A DNA stretch of 35,076 bases, taken from positions 1-35,076 of the forward strand of contig JAAXKQ010000027.1 of the NCBI GenBank assembly GCA_025612245.1, written 5' to 3'. A program made the translations under genes and the position numbers. Positions 24,573 to 34,100 of the stretch are shown piece by piece. The stretch is from Ignavibacteria bacterium (GTDB lineage Bacteria > Bacteroidota > Ignavibacteria > Ignavibacteriales > SURF-24). Below the pieces are notes generated by a model, which searched no databases, was not told where the DNA came from, and saw nothing but the letters and a program-made list of their open reading frames with translations. The number at the start of each line of letters is the position of its first letter. Within the stretch, counting starts at the first letter, position 1.

Positions 24573-25361
24573 ATGAAAAAAATTCTACTGATTGAAAACG
24601 ACGCCAGCTATTGTAACTATATCCGCGAACTGTTGGAAGACTTTGGCTATAAGACTGCCGTTGCGGAAAACGGCAGGGAAGGCATTAAGATTGCCAGGCT
24701 TGCAATGCCCGACCTTATTATCTGCAGCACTGAACTCTCTGAGCCCGACGGATACTCGGTCTTTGACGAGATTAATAAAAGTCCCGAGACCGGTGCAACC
24801 CCCTTTATATTTTTTGCTCCGGCCGGCAAGTCGGGCATAGAGGAATTCCGGCGGGCAATGGACCTGGGAGTTGATGACTTCCTGATTAAGCCCGTCAGAT
24901 CCGGCCACCTCCTGAAGGTAATTGAAACGAGGCTAAAGAAGGTGGACCGGATAATGGAAAAGCAGGAAAGCCTCACAAAGAAGAACAACAAGAACAATTC
25001 CTTCAAAAAACTCACCAGCGACGACCGGCTCTTTCTAATGGTTGGAAACCACCCAGAAATCATAAAAATAAACAAAATTGTGTTTATTACTGCTGCCGAG
25101 GAATACAGCAATGTATATACCACAGACGCCAGGCATCTCCTGGTACAAAAGCTCCTGAAAGAGTGGGAGAAAACTCTTCCTTCAAAAGTCTTCCTGAGAA
25201 TCCACCGTTCTACGATAATAAATCTCGACTACGTAAAAAAAGTTGAAAAGTGGTTTAATCACTCCTTCCGTGTCTACCTGGAAGACGTTAGTGAGCCTTT
25301 CATCATTAGCAGAAGATACAGCACCCGTTTAAGAGCCCTCCTGAACACTTCCAAAAGATGA
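24573..25361 (+). CDS. LytTR-family response regulator with degenerate receiver
   Basis: A 262-aa transcription factor. The receiver-like domain (1-125) keeps the fold, with the N-terminal acid motif reading IENDA and Lys106 in DFLIKPV. However, the phosphoacceptor position is Ser52 (DLIICSTELSEPDG instead of a DLILLD-type motif) and the conserved Thr/Ser is Ala82. Ordinary Asp phosphorylation is therefore not expected. A Lys/Asn-rich linker (about 126-155) leads to a LytTR DNA-binding domain (about 161-258: AAEEYSNVYTTDARHLLVQK, then LRIHRSTIINLDYVKKVEKW). The NRPS genes follow on the same strand, 260 bases on, with LytTR-like repeats between. It is probably their regulator. No histidine kinase is adjacent. 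Confidence 0.92.
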   Translation: MKKILLIENDASYCNYIRELLEDFGYKTAVAENGREGIKIARLAMPDLIICSTELSEPDGYSVFDEINKSPETGATPFIFFAPAGKSGIEEFRRAMDLGVDDFLIKPVRSGHLLKVIETRLKKVDRIMEKQESLTKKNNKNNSFKKLTSDDRLFLMVGNHPEIIKINKIVFITAAEEYSNVYTTDARHLLVQKLLKEWEKTLPSKVFLRIHRSTIINLDYVKKVEKWFNHSFRVYLEDVSEPFIISRRYSTRLRALLNTSKR

Positions 25362-25422
25362 GCCTCATTATAGCACGCCTTATGCACAAAGCACCAAAGT
25401 AAATAGCCCTTGATACGTGAAG

Positions 25423-25472
25423 AGTAACCCTTTACTATAAAAAGTAACCGTTTATTGATTTTATTCGTTTAC
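25423..25472 (+). promoter_or_regulatory. LytTR-like direct repeats upstream of the NRPS operon
   Basis: AGTAACCCTTTA (25423-25434) and AGTAACCGTTTA (25443-25454) are direct repeats one base different, exactly 20 bp apart, so they lie on the same helix face. The second contains ACCGTTTAT, which fits the AgrA-type LytTR pattern [TA][AC][CA]GTTN[AG][TG] as I recall it. A weaker third copy, TTCGTTTAC (25464-25472), overlaps the -35 box. This is the arrangement expected for LytTR activator sites. Confidence 0.55.
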
Positions 25473-25496
25473 AGGGCAATTATTTATTATTATAAG
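25468..25496 (+). promoter_or_regulatory. Candidate promoter of the NRPS operon
   Basis: TTTACA (25468-25473), 17-base spacer, TATAAG (25491-25496). The -35 box abuts the direct repeats, fitting an activated promoter. The leader to the ATG at 25622 would be about 120 bases. Confidence 0.5.
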
Positions 25497-25621
25497 TCAT
25501 GTGTCTTCTACTCAATGGGAGTGTGTTTTTGAGGGTTCGGTCTTCCGTATACTGTGGGTGTTGTGCTGTATTGTGATTATGATTATGCCGTGCAAAATTT
25601 AATAAATAATTGCGGAAAGAT

Positions 25622-28600
25622 ATGAATTACGAGGCGATGGAATACGCAGGACTGAATTTTAAGACGAGTAGTTTTGTTGATATACTTAAATATCGTGCGG
25701 AACATTCGGGTGATAAAGTAATATTTACTTTCCTGTCCGAAGGGGATAATAGACAGGAGAGCATATCCTATGCCGAGCTGGACGAAAAGGCCAGGCAAAT
25801 AGCTGCCTGCCTGCAGTCCCTGAAATTAAAGGGGGAAAGGGCACTGCTTTTATATCCTCCGGGCTTGCAGTATATAGCAGGATTTTTCGGATGCCTTTAT
25901 GCCGGGCTGATTGCTGTGCCGGCTTACCCTCCCAGTCCCGCCGCACTGGAACGTTCCCTGCCAAGACTGGAAGCTATTTCAAAAGATGCAGAAGCCTCGC
26001 TCGTACTGACCACAGAAAAAATAAAATCCCTCATGCAGGTTTATTTCGGACGCATGCCGCAGAGTGTGCAATCCAGCAGGGCAATAAAAAAATGGAATGA
26101 ATCCGCGGCTGCCTCTGAGATAAACAGGCTAAACTGGATTGCCACGGATTCACTTGAAGGTGCCGAATGCGGCAATTACAGGGAGATGCACTTTTCTTCC
26201 AAAGAAACTGCCTTTCTTCAGTACACTTCGGGCTCAACCGGCTCACCAAAGGGGGTAAATGTCAGCCACGGTAATCTAATACACAACTCCGCTCTGATTA
26301 AGGATGCCTTTGGAATTGATGCTGAAAAAATGGAAGTTGTACTCTGGCTGCCATTTTATCACGATATGGGGCTTATCGGGGGAGTCCTTCAGCCGGTTTT
26401 CTCAGGCATTCATGCCAGACTCATGTCGCCAATTTCATTTCTTAGCTGGCCGCTGAGGTGGCTTCAAATTATTTCTTCCGTCAAAGACAAGTCTGTCATC
26501 AGCGGCGGTCCGAATTTTGCATACGAACTCTGCCTCAGGAAACTCTCCCCCGAACAGATTGAAAGCCTGAACCTCAGCAGATGGGATATCGCCTTTACTG
26601 CCGCCGAGCCTGTCCGGGCAGAGACAATAGAGAATTTTTCAAACGCATTCAGGCCCTCTGGATTCAGGAAAGAGGCATTCTTCCCGTGCTATGGGATGGC
26701 GGAGACAACTTTGATGGTAACGGGGAAAAGCTCTAAGGAACCTCCGGTCATAGAAGCTTTCGGCAAAAAATCGCTCCAGGGAAATATTCCTTCAAAAGAT
26801 GCCGGCGGTAGTGGGGATACGCCACTAAAACTGGTCGGGTGCGGCAAGGCCGCAGGTGACCTCAAGGTAATTATTGTCAATCCTGAGACCGGAAGAAGGT
26901 GTCCCAATGGGGAAATCGGCGAAATCTGGGTCTCCGGTGCCAGCGTTGCTAACGGATACTGGAAGAAAAGAGAAGAGACGCTTAATACTTTTCACGCCTT
27001 GACAGAAAATGAAAAAGAAGGCCCTTTCTTAAGATCGGGAGACCTCGGGTTCCTGGATGAAAACGGTGAACTGTTTATTACGGGAAGAAAAAAGGACCTG
27101 ATCATAATAAGAGGAAGGAATTTCTACCCGCAGGATATTGAGCGCACGGTTGAAAAATCGCACCCTTCCTTGCGTCCTTCGTGTGTAGCGGCATTCTCAA
27201 TTGAGGAGGGAGCGGAAGAACGCCTGGTTGTCGTTCAGGAAATCTCGGCCGGAGAGAGCGACCCGGATGAGATCATCGAAAAAATCAGGGGTGCAATAAA
27301 CGAAGAACATGAAATCCTGGCTTACTCAATTGTTCTGATAAAGGCCAGGACAATTGCAAAGACCTCCAGCGGAAAGATCCAAAGGCAGGAAATTAAAAAG
27401 CAGTATTTATCCAATTCTCTGGGTGTAATTAAGGAAAGCAAGCTTTCCGGCATTTCCATCAAGCAAAAGTCCCATAAAAAGGAAGAGGCTTTGGATCTGG
27501 CCTTACGCATTAAAGATAATCCCGACATAAACAATGTCGGCAGGTGGCTCATAAACGCCCTGTCGTCGATACTTAAAACCGAGCTGCAGAATATCTCACC
27601 GGGTAGGCCGATTTCAAGTTTTGGGATGGATTCCCTGATGATGGTGGAATTGAAAAACGACATTGAGTCGAAGCTCGGGATCAGCATTTCAATATCCGAA
27701 TTTTTCCAGAATTCCACTTTCTCCAAGCTGTCCTATAAAATCGTAGAGCAGATGTCACGCCGGCGCATATCATCCGCCCGGGTTATACCCGTAATGGAAA
27801 AGCGGGAAGAAAGCGTATTGTCCTATGGACAGAAGTCACTCTGGTTCATGCAGCAGCTCGAGCCTGGCAATGCCGCATACAACGTATTCTTTGCCGCAAA
27901 GATTCAATCCGAGCTTGATGTCAGTGCACTTAGGAAATCCCTGGATATCATTGTTGAAAGGCACGCCTCGCTTAGAACCGTATACGTAAATAACGGCAGC
28001 GAGCCGGTGCAGAAAATTCAGGCAAGCGGAATGAACTATTTTTCACAAACGGATGCAAAGGGATGGAAGGATAACGAGTTAAGAGAAAAGATCATAAGCG
28101 AGGCTCATCTTCCTTTTGACCTGGGCAAAGGACCTTTATTCAGGGCCTCTCTTTTTGATGTTCCGGATGGGGAACACATACTGCTGCTGAATTTCCACCA
28201 TATTGCCGTGGACTTGTGGTCAATTGTCATTTTGCTCTCAGAACTAAGGGCGCTATATCCGGCCATAAAAAGGGGAGAGAAACCTGAACTGGAGCACACA
28301 GAACTGCAATACACAGACTTTGCAAACTGGCAAAAAACGTATCTTGAGGGTCCGGAAGGAAGAAAGAGTTTGGATTACTGGAAGCATCAGCTCTCAGGCG
28401 AGCTTCCCGTAGTAAATCTTCCCTTCGATAAAGCCAGGCCTCCGGTAAAAACCTATAACGGCGCCGTATTTTCATTTCAGATAAATAACAAGATCACAAA
28501 CAGGCTGAAGACAATTGTACGCGATGAAAATTCAACTTTATACATTCTCCTTCTTTCGGCCTTTAATATTCTTCTGTCGAAGTACACAAACCAGGATGAA

Positions 28601-31075
28601 ATCATCGTAGGATCTCCTGGCGCGGGAAGAACCCATTCGGAGCTGGAAAACATAGTCGGTTACTTTGTAAACTCAATGGTCATAAGAAGCCAGGTAAAGG
28701 AAGACCTTTCCTTCAGGGAATACCTGCACGGCATAAGAAAGACTGTGCTTGAGGCTTTGGACCATCAGGATTACCCGTTTTCGCTGCTGGTTGAAAAAAT
28801 GCAGCACTACCGGGGTGCCAGCCGCTCACCTTTCTTTGACGTAATGTTTGTTCTTGAAAGGCCGCACCTGCTAAAAGAGCTGGGACTGGCAGGATTCATC
28901 CTTTCAGATTCCGGGGCCAAAATTAACATTGGCGGATTAAAAATGGAATCTTACTACATAGAGCAGAAAGTAGCACAGTTTGATCTGACGCTCAGCATTG
29001 TTGAAAAAGCAGATTCACTTTCGGCGTCTTTCCAGTTTAATACCGACCTCTTTGAGAAAGGCACAATAAGCCAGATGGCAGAACATTTCCGCAATCTTTT
29101 GACAGAAATTGCCGAAAATCCACAAAAAAGAATAAGCGAAATGTCTTTGGTTTCAAAGATGGAAAGAAATTCCCTGGTAAACATGTGGAATTCGGTAAAT
29201 AATAATTTCCAGGAGAAGCTTCTAATACATGAATTATTTGAGGAATATGTAGGGCTGAATCCACAGGCCGTAGCCGTTAAATTCGACGGGAGCACTGTGA
29301 CTTACGGACAGCTGAATCATCTTGCAGAAAAGGTGAAAAGCCGACTTGAAAGGATGAATTTGCCTGCCGAAACCCCCGTAGGTATATACAGCAGAAGATC
29401 CATTGAAATTATTGCAGGAATACTGGGCATATTTAAGGCAGGCCTGACCTATATCCCGCTTGATCCTGAATACCCCGAGGAAAGAACAAACTATATGATC
29501 GGTGACGCAGGAATATCGGTGGTTTTAACGCAGGCGGAGCTGTCGGGGCGTATTAGAGATAAAAATCTGGAAGCGGTCATACTGGATGATATAAAAGATG
29601 AGATTATGCCTCAGGCTTACTTCTCAAGGTCAGTTGAGCCTGAAGGCACTGCCTATGTCATTTATACTTCCGGCTCCACGGGGAAACCAAAGGGTGTCAT
29701 GGTCTCTCACCAGGCGCTTGCCAACCACTGCAGGCAGATAAAAAACAGCTACAAAACCACGGAAAAAGACCGCGTGCTTGAGTTTTCCTCCATGAATTTC
29801 GACGCCTCATTAGAGCAGATATTTACGACACTGATTTCCGGGGCCACTCTGGTTCTAAAGGACGAGGAGCTATTAAGTCCGAAGGAGTTCCTGGAAATGC
29901 TGAATTCTGAGGAAGTATCGGTCCTGAACCTGCCTCCCTCATACTTTGAGCAGCTGGTAAGCGAATGGGCGAAATATGAGAGCCTGAACTTCCACAGGCT
30001 GCGCCTTGTAATAGTGGGGGGAGATGTTTTGTATTTCAACACGATAAAAAAATGGTTTACCCTCGCCCCGGTCGGAATAAAACTCATTAATGCATACGGG
30101 CCCACGGAAACTACAATTACTTCGGTTGCAGGAGAAATAGGGCCTGAGGTTGTACGCGATTGTGAAAGAAGTATTCCGATTGGCAAACCTCAGGCAAACA
30201 GGACGGCCTATATACTGGATTCAAAGGGAAATTTAGCCCCCAGGGGTGTAATAGGAGAACTTTATATCGGGGGCAGCTGTCTTGCCCGTGGATATACGGG
30301 AAAGCCGGATCTGACGGCCGAAAAATTTATACCCGATGCATTCAGCAAAAGCGAGGGGCAGCGGCTCTATAAAACCGGGGACCTGGCAAGGTACATCGGC
30401 GACGGGAGTCTGGAATTTATCGGCAGGGTGGATCACCAGGTTAAAATCCGCGGCTTCAGAATTGAACTGGGGGAAATTGAAACGGTACTTCACCTGCATC
30501 CTTCTGTCGAAGAAGCTGTGGCAGTGCTAAAGCAGAACGCCCGGGGAGATAAGAGCATTGCCGTCTACATTGTACCCGGAGAAAATTATAATATTAGTGA
30601 ACTGAAGAATTACTTAAGGCAGCAGCTACCCGATTTTCTTATTCCTTCTTTTTTTGTAAAAATGGAGCACCTGCCTTTAACACCGGCAGGCAAGATTGAC
30701 AGGAGGGCATTATCCGCCTTCCCGACGGATTTTACCGATTCCGGAGAAACATATAAGGCGCCACAGACACCGCTGGAGAAGAATATTGCAGGCATTATAT
30801 CTGAAGTGCTCGGGGTCCAGAGAGTCGGGCTTTATGACAACTTTTTTGATCTCGGGGGGCATTCACTCCTTGCCATTAAAACCCTGTCGAGGATAAATTC
30901 CTTTTATAAGATTGAACTGACCGTAAGGCAGATGTTTGAAAACCCGACTGTTGCCGGTCTGGCAGATGCAATTTTAAGCAGGCAGCTTGGAACCGACCAA
31001 GACGAGTTAAAGGAAATGCTTTCAAATATTGAAAATCTTTCGGACGATGAGGTAAGAAAACTACTTGGTGAATGA
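25622..31075 (+). CDS. Lipopeptide-initiating NRPS: FAAL-ACP-C-A-PCP
   Basis: Multi-enzyme of 1817 aa. Residues about 1-590: fatty-acyl-AMP ligase (YTSGSTGSPKG from 201; LPFYHDMGLIGG; GRKKDLIIIRGRNFYP), which activates a fatty acid. About 635-705: carrier domain, Ser671 in FGMDSLMM. About 720-1155: condensation domain, His859-His860 in HHIAVDLW, where the usual DG is DL. About 1170-1690: adenylation domain (YTSGSTGKPKG from 1348; NAYGPTETTI; GRVDHQVKIRGFRIELGEIE). Its selectivity residues, read by eye against GrsA, are D-A-E-N-I-G-A-I-T-K. About 1695-1790: PCP, Ser1748 in DLGGHSLLA. The acidic C-terminus (LSDDEVRKLLGE) may dock to the next enzyme. No thioesterase or epimerase. I chose ATG 25622 (GGAAAG five bases upstream) over an in-frame TTG at 25610. 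It loads a fatty acid and adds the first amino acid. Confidence 0.93.
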   Translation: MNYEAMEYAGLNFKTSSFVDILKYRAEHSGDKVIFTFLSEGDNRQESISYAELDEKARQIAACLQSLKLKGERALLLYPPGLQYIAGFFGCLYAGLIAVPAYPPSPAALERSLPRLEAISKDAEASLVLTTEKIKSLMQVYFGRMPQSVQSSRAIKKWNESAAASEINRLNWIATDSLEGAECGNYREMHFSSKETAFLQYTSGSTGSPKGVNVSHGNLIHNSALIKDAFGIDAEKMEVVLWLPFYHDMGLIGGVLQPVFSGIHARLMSPISFLSWPLRWLQIISSVKDKSVISGGPNFAYELCLRKLSPEQIESLNLSRWDIAFTAAEPVRAETIENFSNAFRPSGFRKEAFFPCYGMAETTLMVTGKSSKEPPVIEAFGKKSLQGNIPSKDAGGSGDTPLKLVGCGKAAGDLKVIIVNPETGRRCPNGEIGEIWVSGASVANGYWKKREETLNTFHALTENEKEGPFLRSGDLGFLDENGELFITGRKKDLIIIRGRNFYPQDIERTVEKSHPSLRPSCVAAFSIEEGAEERLVVVQEISAGESDPDEIIEKIRGAINEEHEILAYSIVLIKARTIAKTSSGKIQRQEIKKQYLSNSLGVIKESKLSGISIKQKSHKKEEALDLALRIKDNPDINNVGRWLINALSSILKTELQNISPGRPISSFGMDSLMMVELKNDIESKLGISISISEFFQNSTFSKLSYKIVEQMSRRRISSARVIPVMEKREESVLSYGQKSLWFMQQLEPGNAAYNVFFAAKIQSELDVSALRKSLDIIVERHASLRTVYVNNGSEPVQKIQASGMNYFSQTDAKGWKDNELREKIISEAHLPFDLGKGPLFRASLFDVPDGEHILLLNFHHIAVDLWSIVILLSELRALYPAIKRGEKPELEHTELQYTDFANWQKTYLEGPEGRKSLDYWKHQLSGELPVVNLPFDKARPPVKTYNGAVFSFQINNKITNRLKTIVRDENSTLYILLLSAFNILLSKYTNQDEIIVGSPGAGRTHSELENIVGYFVNSMVIRSQVKEDLSFREYLHGIRKTVLEALDHQDYPFSLLVEKMQHYRGASRSPFFDVMFVLERPHLLKELGLAGFILSDSGAKINIGGLKMESYYIEQKVAQFDLTLSIVEKADSLSASFQFNTDLFEKGTISQMAEHFRNLLTEIAENPQKRISEMSLVSKMERNSLVNMWNSVNNNFQEKLLIHELFEEYVGLNPQAVAVKFDGSTVTYGQLNHLAEKVKSRLERMNLPAETPVGIYSRRSIEIIAGILGIFKAGLTYIPLDPEYPEERTNYMIGDAGISVVLTQAELSGRIRDKNLEAVILDDIKDEIMPQAYFSRSVEPEGTAYVIYTSGSTGKPKGVMVSHQALANHCRQIKNSYKTTEKDRVLEFSSMNFDASLEQIFTTLISGATLVLKDEELLSPKEFLEMLNSEEVSVLNLPPSYFEQLVSEWAKYESLNFHRLRLVIVGGDVLYFNTIKKWFTLAPVGIKLINAYGPTETTITSVAGEIGPEVVRDCERSIPIGKPQANRTAYILDSKGNLAPRGVIGELYIGGSCLARGYTGKPDLTAEKFIPDAFSKSEGQRLYKTGDLARYIGDGSLEFIGRVDHQVKIRGFRIELGEIETVLHLHPSVEEAVAVLKQNARGDKSIAVYIVPGENYNISELKNYLRQQLPDFLIPSFFVKMEHLPLTPAGKIDRRALSAFPTDFTDSGETYKAPQTPLEKNIAGIISEVLGVQRVGLYDNFFDLGGHSLLAIKTLSRINSFYKIELTVRQMFENPTVAGLADAILSRQLGTDQDELKEMLSNIENLSDDEVRKLLGE

Positions 31076-31156
31076 TTGGGAGAGAGTGCAGACGTGAGAT
31101 AAAACAGATCCGATGAATAAAATTCCTTTTGTAAGACTAACTTAATACCTGAAACG

Positions 31157-34100
31157 ATGGATAACATAAAAGAAAGAATTGCTGAACTTTCTCCGGAAAA
31201 ACTGGCACTCCTGATAAAAAGGTTAAAGAAGGATAAGAGCCCTTCTGAAGACTGTATTATTCAGCGGAAATGTAATTCCAATGAATATCCCATGTCTTCC
31301 GAACAAAAGGGGATCTGGTTCTTGCAGCAGCTAAAACCCGAGAGTACATTCTACAATATACCTGCTGCGGTAAGGATAAAAGGGGCGCTCAATGTGCAGG
31401 CATTGATTGGGGCCATAAAATCAATAATCAAGCGCCACGAGGTGCTGCGGGCAAATTTCACTCTTCAAGGTGATGAACCCCGAGAGATCATCAGGCCGTT
31501 CGACGAACTCGCAATTGATATCCCTGTCCTGGAATACCCGGATGCTTCAGATATTCAGGCACGAATTGGGGAAGCCATTATAGAAGAAAGGGACAGAAAA
31601 TTCAGCCTTGCAGAGGACAGCCTGATACGCGCAAAGCTTATTGCTATTAATAAAAATGAGCACTTGCTCTTTTTGACATTTCACCACATTATTTCCGACG
31701 GCTGGTCTTTGGGCATTTTCATTAAAGAACTTTCCAGGCTTTATAAGTCCTACTCGGAGAATAAAGAGCCGGAGCTGGAAGAACTGCCGATCCAGTACAC
31801 GGATTACGCCTTCTGGCAGGAGAGCTACCTGAAAAGTACAAAGTATGAAAAGTCGCTTTCATACTGGAAAGAAAAACTGGGAGGAATGCCCGTTGAGCTA
31901 AGTCTGCCGCTGGATAAAAAGCGCCCAACGGCGCAAAGTTTTGCGGGCTCACATTATAACTTTTCCGTAAGCCCTGAGGTTGCAGTCAGCCTCAGAGAGC
32001 AGTTTAAAGCCTTAAACGTGAACGGGTTTGTTTACTTTTTAACCGCCTTTGAGATTTTGCTATCCAGGTATTCAAATCAGTATCAGTTCGGCATCGGCCT
32101 GCCCGTTGCCAACAGGTCAAAGTTCCAGACGCAGGAATCGATAGGCCTTTTTACAAATACAGTGGTAATAAGGGCGGATCTGGCAGAAAGCCATACCGTA
32201 AGTGACGTTCTTAAAGGGACGAAAGACTCTGTCATGGATGCTTTCGAAAATCAGGAATGCCCGTTCGAGAAGGTTGTAAATGCCCTCAAGCCGGAACACA
32301 ATACCGGACTCAGCCCCCTGTTCCAGGCGGTCTTCGATTTCCAAAACCGCCCTTTATATTCTCTTAAGATGGACGGGCTGGATATTGAAATAGCTGACAT
32401 TGAAAGGGGTACCTCGAAATATGACCTTACGCTTTCAGTGGAAGAGGGGACAGAGGGCTACAAATGCACAATTGAATATTCCACGGATCTCTTCTTTGAA
32501 GAAACCATTGAGAGGATGTCAGGAAGTTTCCTGAATATATTAAAGGATATGGCGGGAAATGAAAATAAACTCATAGGGGAGCTCCTTCTGCTTTCAGAAA
32601 AAGAAAGAAACCGCATACTTTATGAATGGAACAATACCCGAAGCCCTTACCCCAGGGAAGAGACATTCCACCACTTATTTGAGCTCCAGGCCCTGGAGAC
32701 TCCGGATAAGACGGCAGTGGTTTATGAAAATAAAAAACTGACCTTCAGGGCATTAAACCGAAGGGCTAACCGCCTGGCTCACACTCTTATTGCAATGGGA
32801 GTTGGCCCGGAGAGGATTGTCTGCCTTTATATGGACAGGTCGGTTGACATCATGGTTGCAATTTTTGCAATTCTCAAGGCCGGGGGAGCATACCTGCCTC
32901 TGGACGTTAACTCACCTGTTCAGCGCCTGAAAATGATTCTGGATGATATAAAAGACCCGATAATACTGACACAAAACAGGTTGAAAGGAAGGCTTAAGCT
33001 TGAAGGCATAAATACGCTTGGAATAGATGAGCCTGATGGATATTCCCATAAAGCTGGTTACACTAACCCGGTTACAAAAGTGTGCCCTGAAAACCTGGCC
33101 TATATAATCTATACCTCAGGCTCAACCGGCAGACCCAAAGGCGCAATGATTACTCACCGGTCGATAGTAAACCTTGTACATGCGCTTGACAGGGACATAT
33201 ATTCCAGGGCTCTTAATAAAAGGATAAAGAAAAAAAGTCTTCCGGAAGGCAAGCCCCTCAGGCTGATGATGAATTCCTCGCTCATTTTCGATGCATCAAT
33301 TCAGCAGATGATCCTTATTACAAAGGGGCACTGTATATATATTCTCCCGGATGAGATCAGGCGGGACGGGCGGGCGTTTGTAAACTACATCAGAAAACAT
33401 AGAATAGAGGTACTGGACTGTGTGCCTTCACAGCTTACCATGCTTTTAGAAAGCGGACTTCTGGAAGAAAATAAATACTGTCCTTTTCTTGTTCTTCCGG
33501 GCGGAGAGGCAATAAGCATGAGCGTATGGAAAGAGCTGTCAAAAACCCGCAGGACCGAGTTTTTTAACATGTATGGTCCTACCGAAACGACCGTGGAAGT
33601 AACGGCAGCCCATATCAATGATTCAGAAAGTCAGCCCGTTATTGGAAAGCCACTGGATAACGTCCGCCTTTATGTGCTGGATAAGTATCATAATCCTCAG
33701 CCCGTTGGCGTTACCGGGGAGCTATTCATTGCAGGCGAGTGCCTGGGAAGAGGCTATCTTAACAGGCCCGAGGTTACGGCGGAAAAATTTATACCAAATC
33801 CTTTTGCGGAAATATCGGGTGAAAGGATCTATAGAACAGGCGATCTTGCCCGCTACACGCACAAAGGAGACGTGGAGTATATGGGGCGACTGGACAGCCA
33901 GGTAAAGATCAGGGGATTTAGGATTGAACTGGGTGAAATTGAGTCGGCAATAAATGAACTGCCGGCTATAAAGGAATCGCTTGTAGTGGTCCGGGAGGAT
34001 ACAGCAAACGACAGGAAAATAGTTGCTTATCTGATTCCCAAAAACAAAGGGGCTTTTTCGCCACGGGAAATAAAGCAGATGCTGAAGGGGAAACTTCCTG

